A program made the position numbers and the translations under genes. A DNA stretch of 64,000 nt from CAWCUU01 sp963798855 (GTDB lineage Bacteria; Gemmatimonadota; Gemmatimonadetes; Longimicrobiales; RSA9): the NCBI GenBank assembly GCA_963798855.1, contig CAWCUU010000001.1:1178001-1242000 (forward strand), given 5' to 3'. Below, in pieces: positions 29,909 to 39,023 of the stretch (the first letter of the stretch is position 1; each line of letters starts with the position of its first letter). The notes under the pieces are model-generated. The model saw nothing but the letters and a program-made list of their open reading frames with translations. It did not search any database and had not been told where the DNA came from.

Positions 29909-30406
29909 TCAACCGACGGCCCGCTCCGGCTGGGGCGGATGCATCAGCTCGGGGGCGACGCGCGCGGTCTCCTTCGCGGTGGTGAGCACGATGGTGGTGC
30001 GCGTGGATGCGACGCCGGGAATCGCCTGCAGCTGCTCGTCGAGCAAGCGAGCCAGGTCCTCCGCGCTGCGAGCGCGGACCTTCACCATGAAGCAGTCTTC
30101 GCCGACCACCCGGTGAACCTCCTGGACCTCCGGCAGCTCGACGAGCGACGGCGTGATCTGCTGCGAGCGCGCGCCCTCGCCGGTACGCACCAGCACGAAC
30201 GCCGTAAGCGCCAGCCCCAGCGCGTGCGGATCGACCTGCGCGCTGTACCCGCGGATCACGCCGGCGTCCTCGAGCTTCCGGACGCGCTGGAAGATCGCCG
30301 TCGGGGCGAGCCCCACGCGACGCGCGATCTCTGCGTTCGGCGTGCGCGCGTTCTCCTGCAGCAGCCGCAGGATCTCGCGGTCGATTCGATCGATCGATTC
30401 CGCCAT
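29909..30406 (-). CDS. Lrp/AsnC-family transcriptional regulator
   Basis: A 165-residue regulator. The N-terminal helix-turn-helix reads IDREILRLLQENARTPNAEIARRVGLAPTAIFQRVRKLEDAGVIRGY; the C-terminal RAM ligand domain has TAFVLVRTGE, VQEVHRVVGEDCFMVKVRA and AIPGVASTRTTIVL. Such proteins sense amino acids. ATG at 30406 follows GGAG. Its target is not evident; the hydroxyproline operon 4.7 kb away is one candidate. Confidence 0.92.
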   Translation of the reverse strand: MAESIDRIDREILRLLQENARTPNAEIARRVGLAPTAIFQRVRKLEDAGVIRGYSAQVDPHALGLALTAFVLVRTGEGARSQQITPSLVELPEVQEVHRVVGEDCFMVKVRARSAEDLARLLDEQLQAIPGVASTRTTIVLTTAKETARVAPELMHPPQPERAVG

Positions 30407-30653
30407 CGCTTTGCTCCGAAATTTCGTGGGCCGTGGCCGACTCCCTAGCCAAGGTAACGCCGCCGGGGCTGGATTGGCAGCGACCGGTGCGGCCGGACGG
30501 GGAGCGGGAGCGCGGGCCGAGGGCGGCCGCACCCGGGGCAGGAATCGCGCGGATGTCTGCAGGGTTCCCGACGCGGGCGTTCCCGTCGGGGTTCGCTTGA
30601 CCCGCGGACCCAGGGGGGTGTAGGCCCGTCGGCGATTTCCCTGTAGGCCGACT

Positions 30654-30709
30654 CCCGACCGAGCTTCAGCCGAATTCCCACAGACCGCCGCGGTGGCCGT
30701 TCGTATCGT
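30654..30709 (+). promoter_or_regulatory. Candidate stress-regulon site C, upstream of UspA (30819)
   Basis: Plus strand: CCCGACC (30654-30660), TCAG (30666-30669), CCCACAG (30677-30683), then CAGACC-N17-TATCGT with TATCGT at 30704-30709. Same order and spacing as sites A, B and D. The UspA start is 109 bp further on. Confidence 0.48.
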
Positions 30710-30818
30710 GGAAGTGGAGCCCCCGTGCACGCGCGGACGCGACGTGGCCGGCGAGGATTCGGCCGGCGGGAATGTCCGGCGACGCGGGCAACAGGGGCGC
30801 TCGGAGAGAGAGGGAGCC

Positions 30819-31784
30819 ATGGCGATCCAGCGTATTCTGGTGGCGATCGGGGAGGCGGGGACACAGGTCGCGACGAGCGAATGCTCGCTCGACTGCGCGG
30901 GCGAGCTCGCCCGCCGAAAGGGCGCGACGGTTTCCATGCTGCGCGTCCACACGGCCAGGGAAGCGCCCTCCGAGATGGAGGGTGTCACGCCGTTCCGCTA
31001 CGAAGGGATCGTCGAGGAGTACCTCGAGGCCGATCGGGAGCAGACGAACCGGACCACGGCGAAGCTGGCGAGCCTGCACGGGAAGGTGAACGACGCCTGG
31101 GGCGTGGACGCCGAGCCGACGGAGCGGCGCGTCGAGCCCGGTGAGCTGGCGGAGGCGGTCCGCGCAATGCGGGGCGACCTGCTGATCGCGCGCTTCGGGA
31201 GCCGCCCATGCGCGGGTTCGAACCTCGCCGAGGTGTCGGAGAAGATCGTGCGGCGGATGGAAGCGCCCGTGCTGTTCATTCCCGCCGGGACCTGCCCGCT
31301 GCTGCGAGGGGTGGACCGGGTGCTGGTGCCGCTCGACGGCTCGCCGGCGGCCGAGCGCATCCTGGAGGCGGCCGTCGCGCTGCTCGCGGATCCACGGCGC
31401 GCGGTGGTCACGCTTCTCGCCGTCGTGCCGGGCTCTCGGCTGGGCGCGCTGCGCGGCCGCGAGAGGGCCACGTCGACGCGGGAGCGGGCCGAGGAATATC
31501 TGGCCGGCGTCGCGCCGAGACTGCGACTCGCCGGAATCGAAGTCGAGATGGTCGTCCGCGAGGACGATGACCCTGCCTCCGCGATCCTGGAGGAGGGCGC
31601 CCGCGTCCAGGCCGACGTCATCGCGATGGTGACCGGCGCCCACCCCGTTTCGCGGCTGGTCTTCGGCAGCACGGCCCACCGCGTGCTCGAGCATCTGGAC
31701 CGCCCGCTGCTGATCGCGAGCGCGGATCTGGCCGCGGACATCGCTCCGGGCTTCCTCGACACCCCGGTGTTCGGGCCCGCCTAG
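30819..31784 (+). CDS. Universal stress protein, tandem UspA-like domains
   Basis: A 321-residue two-domain Usp protein starting MAIQRILVAIGEAG after AGAGAGGGAGCC. The first domain lacks the glycine-rich nucleotide loop (RFGSRPCAGSNLAEVSEKI), while the second, VDRVLVPLDGSPAAERILEA, keeps a partial one (VTGAHPVSRLVFGSTAHRV). The unusual first domain suggests a regulatory or ligand-free fold. Likely transcribed alone from the promoter at site C; converges with the glycosyltransferase. Confidence 0.85.
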   Translation: MAIQRILVAIGEAGTQVATSECSLDCAGELARRKGATVSMLRVHTAREAPSEMEGVTPFRYEGIVEEYLEADREQTNRTTAKLASLHGKVNDAWGVDAEPTERRVEPGELAEAVRAMRGDLLIARFGSRPCAGSNLAEVSEKIVRRMEAPVLFIPAGTCPLLRGVDRVLVPLDGSPAAERILEAAVALLADPRRAVVTLLAVVPGSRLGALRGRERATSTRERAEEYLAGVAPRLRLAGIEVEMVVREDDDPASAILEEGARVQADVIAMVTGAHPVSRLVFGSTAHRVLEHLDRPLLIASADLAADIAPGFLDTPVFGPA

Positions 31785-31827
31785 GCAGCGGGGAGCGGGC
31801 CGCGCCGGGCAACGGGACGGTCGGGTC

Positions 31828-33024
31828 TCAGGGGCGGTGCGGGCCGCGGTCGAGTGCCGCCGCGGCCAGCACCGCCCCGATCTCATCGGCCATCCGGCGC
31901 CAGTTGTAGTGCTCCAGCACCGCCCGACGTCCGCCCTCGCCGAGCCGGCGGCGCAGCGCGGCGTCGGAGAGCAGTCGGTCGAGCGCGTCCGCGGTGGCGC
32001 CGGCGTTCCCGGGCGCGACGAGCAGGCCGGTCTCCCCATCACGCACGGCCTCGGCTACGCCGCCGGATCTGCCGCCGACGACCGGCACTCCTGCCGCGGA
32101 CGCCTCGCAGAAGACGATTCCGAACCCCTCCACCTCCTGCTGCGCGGGCTCCTCGCGCGTCGGCAGCACGAAAACGTCGGCCGCGGCGTAGAGCGCCGGC
32201 AGCTCATCGTCCGGCACGGCGCCGATGAACGTGACCCACTCCCGAACGCCGCGATCCGCGGCGAGCCGCCTCAGCCGCTCCGCCTCGGGTCCGGTCCCGG
32301 CCACCACGTAGCGCATGGCCGGATGTCGTGCGGCGACGCGGGAGAGCCCCTCCAGCACGGTGTCGACCCCCTTGCGCGGCATGAGCCGGCTGACGCTGAG
32401 CACGATCGGGCCGCCGCCCAGTCGCGCGCGCCAGGTCGCTGCGCCGGGCGCGTCCGGCCGGAAGCGCTCGGGGTCCGTGCCCGGATGCACGACGCTCACG
32501 CGCTCGTTCGGCAGGTCGAGGCGAGCGAGCGACGTGCGCACCAGCTCGGCGACGGCCGACGAGTTCGCGACGATCGCCGCCGCCCGGCCGAGGATGTGCC
32601 GGCTGCTCCAGCGCAGGTGCCGCCGTCGCTCGGCGTGCCGCCGCTCCTTCAGCACGTCCTTGCCGTGGACGTACAGCACGTAGGGGACGCCGCGCCGGTG
32701 GTCGAGCCAGGCCCCGACGTAGCCGCCCGGGCGGATGTTGCCCGCGAAGAGCACGTCGACATCGCCGGCGCGGAGCCGCCGCTCGGTTCGGCGGATCCAG
32801 CGCGCGACCGAGGTCAGGCGCGCCCCGCGCGCGCGGTCGAACGACATGCGGTGGATCGGCACGTCCGGGATCGCGACGCCGCCGGAGCCGGGATCGTCGG
32901 CGCTCACCGCGACCGTGGACACCTCGATCTCGCCGTGGCTCCAGTGCCGGCACAGCTCGCCGTACAGCCGCGCGATGCCCCCGAGGTCCGGCGGAAAGTC
33001 CTGCGTCAGCAGGAGCGTCTTCAC
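31828..33024 (-). CDS. Glycosyltransferase family 4
   Basis: A 398-residue GT-B enzyme. N-terminal LLLTQDFPPDLGGIARLYGELCRHW is the usual acceptor-domain start; the donor domain has ILSVSRLMPRKGVDTVLEGL-like text (VLSVSRLMPRKGVDTVLEG), AADVFVLPTREEPAQQEVEGFGIVFCEASAAGVPVVGG with the E-x7-E pair, and a C-terminal helix. Sugar and acceptor unknown; envelope or exopolysaccharide synthesis is likely. GTG start at 33024 overlaps the stop of the L,D-transpeptidase gene (GTGA), so they are coupled. Confidence 0.88.
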   Translation of the reverse strand: MKTLLLTQDFPPDLGGIARLYGELCRHWSHGEIEVSTVAVSADDPGSGGVAIPDVPIHRMSFDRARGARLTSVARWIRRTERRLRAGDVDVLFAGNIRPGGYVGAWLDHRRGVPYVLYVHGKDVLKERRHAERRRHLRWSSRHILGRAAAIVANSSAVAELVRTSLARLDLPNERVSVVHPGTDPERFRPDAPGAATWRARLGGGPIVLSVSRLMPRKGVDTVLEGLSRVAARHPAMRYVVAGTGPEAERLRRLAADRGVREWVTFIGAVPDDELPALYAAADVFVLPTREEPAQQEVEGFGIVFCEASAAGVPVVGGRSGGVAEAVRDGETGLLVAPGNAGATADALDRLLSDAALRRRLGEGGRRAVLEHYNWRRMADEIGAVLAAAALDRGPHRP

Positions 33025-34682
33025 GAGTACGGCTCGTCGAGCGCTCGCAGGACCGCGGGGTCGCGGTCGTAGACGTCGCGATAGAAGTGCAGCTCGCGAT
33101 GCAGGTCAGTGGAGGCGGTCCAGTAGAGCACGAGAACGGGGACGGGTCGAGGCAGCTCGATCGTGCGCGTGCCGCCTTGCTCGATCGCCGCCTCCAGAGA
33201 GTCGCGGCTCCACCGCGCCGGCTCGTTCAGCACGAGCTCCGCCAGCCGCAGCGGGTCCTGGACCCGGATGCAGCCGTGGCTGAACGTGCGTTGCTCGCGC
33301 TCGAACAGTTCCCGCGACGGCGTGTCGTGCAGGTAGACGTTGTAGCGATTCGGGAAGACGAGCTTGATCCGCCCCAGAGGGTTCAGCGGTCCCGGCTCCT
33401 GTCGGAACACGTAGGGGAACGTGCGGCCGCTGTAGCGCGAATAGTCGATCGCCGTGCGGTTCACGAGGTTGCCGGCCCGGTCCAGTACCTGGATCCGCTC
33501 CCGAGCGAGATACCCCGGATTGCGACGGATCTGCGCCAGCACCTCCGACACGATACCGGGCGGCACGGTCCACGTAGGGTTGAGGTCAATGTAGCGCATC
33601 GTCGCCGAGAAGACGGGCGTCGCGCGGTACGGCAGCCCGACGACGGCGCGCGTCTCGAACAGCACGTTGCCGCCGCGAACGTAGTAGACCATCGCGCCGG
33701 CCACGTTGACCGCGACGAACGTGTCCGCCAGCCCGTGCGCGACCCACCTCGCCCGCTCCAGGTTCACCCGCACCTGCTCGATCCGCACCTCGACCGGCAC
33801 GTTCAGCTCCGCGAGCGTAGCCACGCCGACGACGCCGTCGACGTTGAGTCCATGCCGGTGCTGGAACGATTTCACCACCGCCTCGAGCGGCGAGTCGAGC
33901 CGCATCGAGGCGGAGTCGCTCGCCATGCTTGCCGGGAGGGGCGCGGTCGACGGCACGGCGACGTCCGCGGCGAGCCGCCGCCTGAGCGCCGGCACGCGCG
34001 GGTCCTCGTCGCCCGGGTGCAGCGTCGGCCCCGCGGGGACCTTCGGCCAGCCACCCGCGTCGCGCACCTCGCGCAGCGCCTGCAGCGCCACCACGAGCCC
34101 GCGGTACACGAAGTGCGACGGACGGAGCGCCATCACCCGCTCGTAGAGCGACCCCGTGCGGAGCATGTCCGCGATCGTGGCGACGACGGCGCCGCCGGTC
34201 AGCGGCCGCGACAGGTCGCGGTTCACCTTCAGCGTCGTCGCGTCGACCTTGCCGTAGCGCAGGTGCTCCGCGACGCGCAGCAGCGCGTCCGTGCGCAGCA
34301 GGTCGAGCTCCGCGTCGCGCGAGGGCGTGGGCAGCGAGCCGGCGAGTCGTGCGATCCCCCGCGCGTGGTAGTCCGCCGGGTCGAGCCCGTCGGCGAAGAC
34401 GTCGCGCAGCAGGCGATCGAGGTCGGCCGCCGCGCGCCCCCCGATCGCGTCGCCCGCCTCCCCCCAGAGCGGCGCGAAACCGCCCCCTTCGTACAGCTCC
34501 GCGAGCGTGCCCGATGCCTGCACGGTCTCGCCCGCAACGGCGAGGTTGCCCGTCACCCGCAGCTGCTCGATGCGCCGCTTGATCTCGCTCGCGACGTCAC
34601 CCTGCGCGTGCGCCGCAGCCGGCGCGAGCACCAGCGGGAGGACCCCACCCAGCAGGACGAGACGTTGGCAGGTGCGGAGCAT
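33021..34682 (-). CDS. L,D-transpeptidase (YcbB/LdtD type)
   Basis: Makes 3-3 peptidoglycan cross-links in the periplasm. Signal peptide LVLLGGVLPLVLAPAAAHAQ, a scaffold region near 40-260, a peptidoglycan-binding helix set (AVVKSFQHRHGLNVDGVVGVATLAELN), and the YkuD catalytic domain with HD-turn YLHDTPSRELFEREQRTFSHGCIRV; catalytic Cys is in SHGCIRV near residue 470. 553 residues from the ATG at 34682. There is no clear ribosome site; the frame is open further upstream through the 18-bp array (PATRAF repeats), so the start is uncertain. Coupled to the glycosyltransferase. Confidence 0.87.
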   Translation of the reverse strand: MLRTCQRLVLLGGVLPLVLAPAAAHAQGDVASEIKRRIEQLRVTGNLAVAGETVQASGTLAELYEGGGFAPLWGEAGDAIGGRAAADLDRLLRDVFADGLDPADYHARGIARLAGSLPTPSRDAELDLLRTDALLRVAEHLRYGKVDATTLKVNRDLSRPLTGGAVVATIADMLRTGSLYERVMALRPSHFVYRGLVVALQALREVRDAGGWPKVPAGPTLHPGDEDPRVPALRRRLAADVAVPSTAPLPASMASDSASMRLDSPLEAVVKSFQHRHGLNVDGVVGVATLAELNVPVEVRIEQVRVNLERARWVAHGLADTFVAVNVAGAMVYYVRGGNVLFETRAVVGLPYRATPVFSATMRYIDLNPTWTVPPGIVSEVLAQIRRNPGYLARERIQVLDRAGNLVNRTAIDYSRYSGRTFPYVFRQEPGPLNPLGRIKLVFPNRYNVYLHDTPSRELFEREQRTFSHGCIRVQDPLRLAELVLNEPARWSRDSLEAAIEQGGTRTIELPRPVPVLVLYWTASTDLHRELHFYRDVYDRDPAVLRALDEPYS

Positions 34683-34701
34683 TCGGAATGGTAGGGTGAG
34701 T

Positions 34702-34783
34702 GCCGGGAAGGCGCGAGTGGCCGGGAAGGCGCGAGTGGCCGGGAAGGCGCGAGTGGCCGGGAAGGCGCGAGTGGCCGGGAAAG
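34702..34783. repeat. 18-bp tandem repeat (4.5 copies) in the leader of the L,D-transpeptidase gene
   Basis: Unit GCCGGGAAGGCGCGAGTG, four perfect copies plus part of a fifth, beginning 19 bp upstream of the proposed start. Because 18 is a multiple of three, copy-number change would keep any frame open. It may affect expression of the downstream gene. Confidence 0.9.
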
Positions 34784-35090
34784 AGCCGCGTTCCGTGCCC
34801 GGGCGACGGCACCGGCATGCAGACCTTGCCGTCATGCGAAGAGAAGTGCAGCCGTATCGACGGCTGACGAGGACGGAAGCGCGGCTTTCTTCGCGTGGCA
34901 ACGAATACTGCCGATTGGTTATCGGACCAACCCACGCGCGTGCACGATTCTCCGGTGGCCGCACCCGGATCCGGCGGAGCGGTGGCCTATTGGCCCATTA
35001 CCCCCATGACTTGTTGACCCGTGTCCTCCGTATTGCCCAGATTCCCTCGCTCGAGCAGCATCCGACCCGACGAAGCAACGGACGAAAAGC
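34784..35090. other. Gap upstream of the hydroxyproline operon
   Basis: No gene seen. TTGGT-TATCGG-ACCAA (34915-34930) is an inverted repeat that could be an operator. TTGACC at 35014-35019 is a possible -35, but no convincing -10 follows at proper distance. A stop-rich stretch precedes the operon start; the ribosome site for the first gene is weak (GGACGAAAAGC). Confidence 0.3.
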
Positions 35091-36533
35091 ATGAGTGTTC
35101 TCCTTCGCAGCTACATCGGCGGTGCGTTCGTGGCGAGCGCGGCGGACGAGACCGTTGCCGACCTCAACCCTTCGGACTCTGAAGACGTGGTCGGCGAGGT
35201 GCCGCTGGGCGCTCCGGACGACGTTTCGGCGGCGGTGGACGCGGCGAGCGACGCGCTGCCCGCGTGGCGGCGCTCGACCGGCCCCGCGCGCGCGGAGCAT
35301 CTCTACCGCTGGGCCGGCGCGATCGACGCGCGCCGCGAGGAGCTCGCGCAGGCACTCGCGCGCGAGGTCGGCAAGCCGATCGGTGAGGCGCGCGGCGAGA
35401 TCGGTCGCTGCGTCGTGATCCTGCGTTACTACGCCGGCGATGCCGTCCGCTCGATCGGCGAGGTCGTACCCGCGGGAGTCGAGGGTGCGCTGCAGTTCAC
35501 GCTGCGCGAGCCGCTCGGCGTCGTCGCGCTGATCACGCCCTGGAACTTCCCCGCGGCGATCCCGCTGTGGAAGGCGGCGCCCGCGCTCGCGTTCGGAAAC
35601 ACCGTGGTGCTGAAGCCCGCGGAGAACTCGTCGCGCGTGGCGCTGCTGCTGGCGGAGACGGCGGACGCCGCCGGCCTGCCGGCCGGCGTCTTCAACGTGC
35701 TGCTCGGGGAGGGCTCGCGAGTGGGCGAGGCACTGCTGCGCGCGCAACCCGTGCGCGCCGTCAGCTTCACCGGCTCGACGGGCGTCGGCGCGCGCGTCGC
35801 CGCGATCGCGGCGGAGCGCAACATCCGCTATCAGACCGAGATGGGCGGCAAGAACGTGGTGATCGTGCTGCCCGACGCGGACCTCGACCGCGCCGCCGCG
35901 CTGACGGCGTCCGGCGCGATGCGCTACGCGGGCCAGAAGTGCACGGCGACGAGCCGCGCCGTCGTCGCGAAGCAGGTCGAGCAGGCGTTCCTGGATCGAC
36001 TCCGCTCGCAGATCGAGGCGTTGCCGGTCGGACCCGTCACGGATGCGGCGACCGCGGTCGGCCCGCTCATCACCGAGCAGGCCCGCGAGCGGGTGCAGCG
36101 CGCGCTCGAGGGAACGGAGGACCGGCGCGTATGCGGTGGTGGCGTGCCCGGCGACGCGCGGCTCGCCCGCGGCTTCTTCGTCGAGCCGACGGTCGTGCGC
36201 GACGTCGAGCCGGACTCCCCGCTCGCGCAGGACGAGATCTTCGGCCCGGTGCTCGCGACGTTCGTCGCGGCCGACGTGGAGGAGGCGATCGCGCTGGCGA
36301 ACCGAACCCGCTACGGCCTCAGCGCGTCGCTCTTCACGCGCGATCTCGGCGCCGCGCTCGACTTCATCCAGCGCATCGAGGTCGGCCTGGTGCGCGTGAA
36401 CGGCGACACGACCGGCGTGGATCCGCACGCCCCGTTCGGCGGCGTGAAGGCGTCGAGCTCCGGCAGCCGCGAGCAGGGCTCCGCCGCCCGCGAGTTCTAC
36501 ACGGACATCAAGACCGTGCAGATCAATCCGTGA
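35091..36533 (+). CDS. Aldehyde dehydrogenase, probable alpha-ketoglutaric semialdehyde dehydrogenase
   Basis: Oxidises alpha-ketoglutaric semialdehyde to alpha-ketoglutarate with NAD(P), the last step of hydroxyproline breakdown (role assigned from the operon). 480 residues. Cofactor site TPWNFPAAIPLWK and FTGSTGVG; catalytic Glu in QTEMGGKN near residue 250 and Cys in GQKCTATSR near 284; NPFGG-like C-terminal APFGGVKASSSG. The next gene starts at a GTG overlapping its stop codon. Confidence 0.87.
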   Translation: MSVLLRSYIGGAFVASAADETVADLNPSDSEDVVGEVPLGAPDDVSAAVDAASDALPAWRRSTGPARAEHLYRWAGAIDARREELAQALAREVGKPIGEARGEIGRCVVILRYYAGDAVRSIGEVVPAGVEGALQFTLREPLGVVALITPWNFPAAIPLWKAAPALAFGNTVVLKPAENSSRVALLLAETADAAGLPAGVFNVLLGEGSRVGEALLRAQPVRAVSFTGSTGVGARVAAIAAERNIRYQTEMGGKNVVIVLPDADLDRAAALTASGAMRYAGQKCTATSRAVVAKQVEQAFLDRLRSQIEALPVGPVTDAATAVGPLITEQARERVQRALEGTEDRRVCGGGVPGDARLARGFFVEPTVVRDVEPDSPLAQDEIFGPVLATFVAADVEEAIALANRTRYGLSASLFTRDLGAALDFIQRIEVGLVRVNGDTTGVDPHAPFGGVKASSSGSREQGSAAREFYTDIKTVQINP

Positions 36534-37570
36534 AGGTCGCCGACGCCTCCGGCGCGGAGCCGCACGGCGACGTCGCCAGCGGCGGCACGGCACCCGCCTT
36601 TCCGTCCGCGATCCGCATCGTCGACTCGCACACGGAGGGCGAGCCGACGCGCGTCGTGCTCGACGGCTGGCCTCAGCCGGCCGGCGCGACGATGGCCGCG
36701 CGCCGCGAGAATCTCCGCCTGCGCCAGGACCACCTGCGCACCGCCGTCGTCTGCGAGCCGCGTGGACACGCGGCGATGGTCGGCGCTCTGCTGACGCCGC
36801 CCGTCGAGACCGGCTCCGCGGCGGGCGTGATCTTCTTCAACAATGTCGGCTGCCTGGGCATGTGCGGGCACGGCCTGATGGGCGTCGTACGGACGCTGCA
36901 GCACGTCGGCCGGCTCGATCCCGGAGCCGTGCGCATCGACACGCCCGTCGGCACGGTCGAGGCTCTGCTCGGCGACGACGGCGCCGTGAGCGTTCGCAAT
37001 GTGCCCGCGCGCTGCCGCGCGCGTGAGGTCGCGGTGCAGGTAGCCGGCCTCGGCCCGGTCGTCGGCGATGTCGCCTGGGGCGGCAACTGGTTCTTCATCA
37101 CCGAGCTGCCCGATCGGGTCGTGGACCTGGCGCATGCCGCGGAGCTGAAGGACGCGACGTCGCGCATCATGCGCGCGCTCGCGGAGCAGGGGATCACGGG
37201 CGACGACGGCGCCGTGATCGATCACGTCGAGCTTTCGGCTCCTCCCCGGCGGCCCGACGCGGACTCGCTCAACTTCGTGCTCTGCCCGGGCGGCGAGTAC
37301 GACCGTTCGCCGTGCGGCACGGGCACGTCCGCGAAGATCGCGTCGCTGTACGCGCGCGGTCAGCTGCGCCCCGGCGATGAGTGGCGCCAGGAGAGCGTGA
37401 CGGGCAGCCTCTTCGTCGGCTGGCTCGAAGTGGTGGCGGGCGAGCTCGTCCCGCACGTGCGGGGCCGCGCCCACATCATCGGCGAGACGACGCTCCGCTT
37501 CGAGCCCGGCGATCCGTTCCGCGCCGGCATCGTGACCGGCTCTTACCGCGTGGACGCCTCGCCCGCCTGA
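36530..37570 (+). CDS. 4-hydroxyproline 2-epimerase (proline racemase family)
   Basis: Interconverts trans-4-hydroxy-L-proline and cis-4-hydroxy-D-proline, the first step of the pathway (lhpA/hypE role). 346 residues from a GTG that overlaps the previous stop by GTGA. Both catalytic cysteines are kept: NVGCLGMCGHGLMG near residue 112 and DRSPCGTGTSAK near 262. Having two cysteines points to an epimerase rather than the trans-3-hydroxyproline dehydratase, which has Ser or Thr at one position. VDSHTEGEPTRVV at the start is typical. Overlaps the FAD enzyme start by one base (TGATG). Confidence 0.9.
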   Translation: MKVADASGAEPHGDVASGGTAPAFPSAIRIVDSHTEGEPTRVVLDGWPQPAGATMAARRENLRLRQDHLRTAVVCEPRGHAAMVGALLTPPVETGSAAGVIFFNNVGCLGMCGHGLMGVVRTLQHVGRLDPGAVRIDTPVGTVEALLGDDGAVSVRNVPARCRAREVAVQVAGLGPVVGDVAWGGNWFFITELPDRVVDLAHAAELKDATSRIMRALAEQGITGDDGAVIDHVELSAPPRRPDADSLNFVLCPGGEYDRSPCGTGTSAKIASLYARGQLRPGDEWRQESVTGSLFVGWLEVVAGELVPHVRGRAHIIGETTLRFEPGDPFRAGIVTGSYRVDASPA

Positions 37571-38776
37571 TGCGGTCGCGCCCCGACGCGCTGGTGGTCG
37601 GCGCCGGCGTCGTCGGCGCGGCCTGCGCCCGCTCGCTCTCCGCCGAGGGCCTCGCCGTCGAGCTGCTCGACGCCGGCTTCGTCGGCGGCGGAGCGACGAG
37701 CGCCGGCATGGGGCACATCGTCGTGATGGACGACTCCGAGGCGCAGCTCGCGCTGAGCCGCTGGTCGCAGCGGTTGCTGGACGAGGTCGCGGGTGAGCTG
37801 TCGGCGGAGGTCGAGCTCGACCGCTGCGGAACCCTCTGGATCGCCGAGGACCCTGCGCAGCTCGACGCCCTCAACGCGAAACACGCGCGATACGCGGCGC
37901 ACGACGTGCCCGCGGAGATTCTCGACGAAGCCGCGCTCGCGGCCGCCGAGCCGGAGCTCCGGCCGGGTCTCGCAGGGGCGCTGTGCGTACCCGAGGACGC
38001 CGTGCTCTATCCGCCCGCGCTGGCGCGATGGCTGGCCGCGCGCGCGGAGGACTGCGGCGCGCGGCTGCGAGAGGGCGTGCGCGTGGAGCGGATCGAGGAC
38101 GGAGCCGTCCTGCTCGACGGAGGCGAGCGGATCGAGGCGGACGTCGTCGTCAACGCGGCCGGGGTGGCGGCCCCGCGCCTGACGCCCGGGCCTCCCGATC
38201 CTGCCGCGGAAGGGCCATCTCGTGATCACCGACCGGGCCCCCGGCTTCTGCCGCCACCAGCTCGTCGAGCTCGGCTACCTGCACAGCGCGCACGCGATGG
38301 GCGGATCCTCGGTTGCGTTCAACCTGCAGCCGCGCGTGACGGGACAGCTGCTGATCGGCTCTTCGCGGGAGCTGGTCGGATCGTGGGCGGCGAACGCGAC
38401 CGGACCGTCGGGCTCGGCCGACGCCCCGCCCGAGCCGCGACGGGCGGGCTCCGCCGTCAGTCGCGCGACCGTCGCGCGCATGCTGGCGCGCGCGCTGGAG
38501 TTCGTGCCGGCGTTGGGTCGGCTCGACGCGATCCGCGCCTGGACCGGTTTCCGCCCGGCGACACCCGACAACCTCCCGCTGATCGGCCGCTGGCCCGCAT
38601 CCGAGCGGGTGTGGATCGCCGCCGGACACGAGGGGCTCGGCATCACGACGGCGCTCGCGACCGGCCGGCTGCTCGCGGACCTCGTCGTCGGTCGCACGCC
38701 GGACATCGCCGCGGAGCCGTTCGCGCCGCAGCGCATGGCGGCCGCGCCTCGTCCGCGGCTCGGGCCGGAGGCCTGA
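37570..38776 (+). CDS. FAD-dependent D-amino-acid oxidoreductase (D-hydroxyproline dehydrogenase subunit), one frameshift
   Basis: Oxidises cis-4-hydroxy-D-proline to pyrroline-4-hydroxy-2-carboxylate, working with the two downstream iron-sulfur/flavin subunits (context). The DAO-fold starts DALVVGAGVVGAACARSL (FAD site), passes GATSAGMGHIVVMDD and ends WTGFRPATPDNLPLIGR ... GHEGLGITTALATGRLL. The frame breaks at 38191: ...GVAAPRLTPG should continue LPILPRKGHLVITDRAPGF but one surplus C intervenes. About 402 residues once repaired. All neighbours are intact and tightly overlapped, so an artefact is more likely than loss. Confidence 0.84.
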
Positions 38777-38783
38777 GCGGAGC

Positions 38784-39023
38784 ATGGTGGAGATCCGTGT
38801 GGACGGCCGGCCTCTCCGCGTGGAGGGCGACATCACCGTCGCGGCCGCGCTGCTGAACGCCGGCATCGCGGGCTTCCGCCGCTCCGTATCCGGCGAGCCG
38901 CGCGGGCCGCTGTGCGGGATGGGCATCTGCTTCGAGTGCCGCGTCGGCATCGACGGCGCGCCGCATCGTCGCGCGTGCCTGGAGCCGGTGCGCGAAGGCA
39001 TGGAGGTTACGACCGGTGGCTGA
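38784..39023 (+). CDS. [2Fe-2S]-binding small subunit of D-hydroxyproline dehydrogenase
   Basis: A 79-residue plant-type ferredoxin-like subunit. The cluster cysteines are in GPLCGMGICFECRVGIDG and RRACLEP, as in the N-terminal part of sarcosine oxidase alpha. It transfers electrons between the FAD subunits. Overlaps the next gene by 8 bp (GTG at 39016). Confidence 0.87.
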   Translation: MVEIRVDGRPLRVEGDITVAAALLNAGIAGFRRSVSGEPRGPLCGMGICFECRVGIDGAPHRRACLEPVREGMEVTTGG

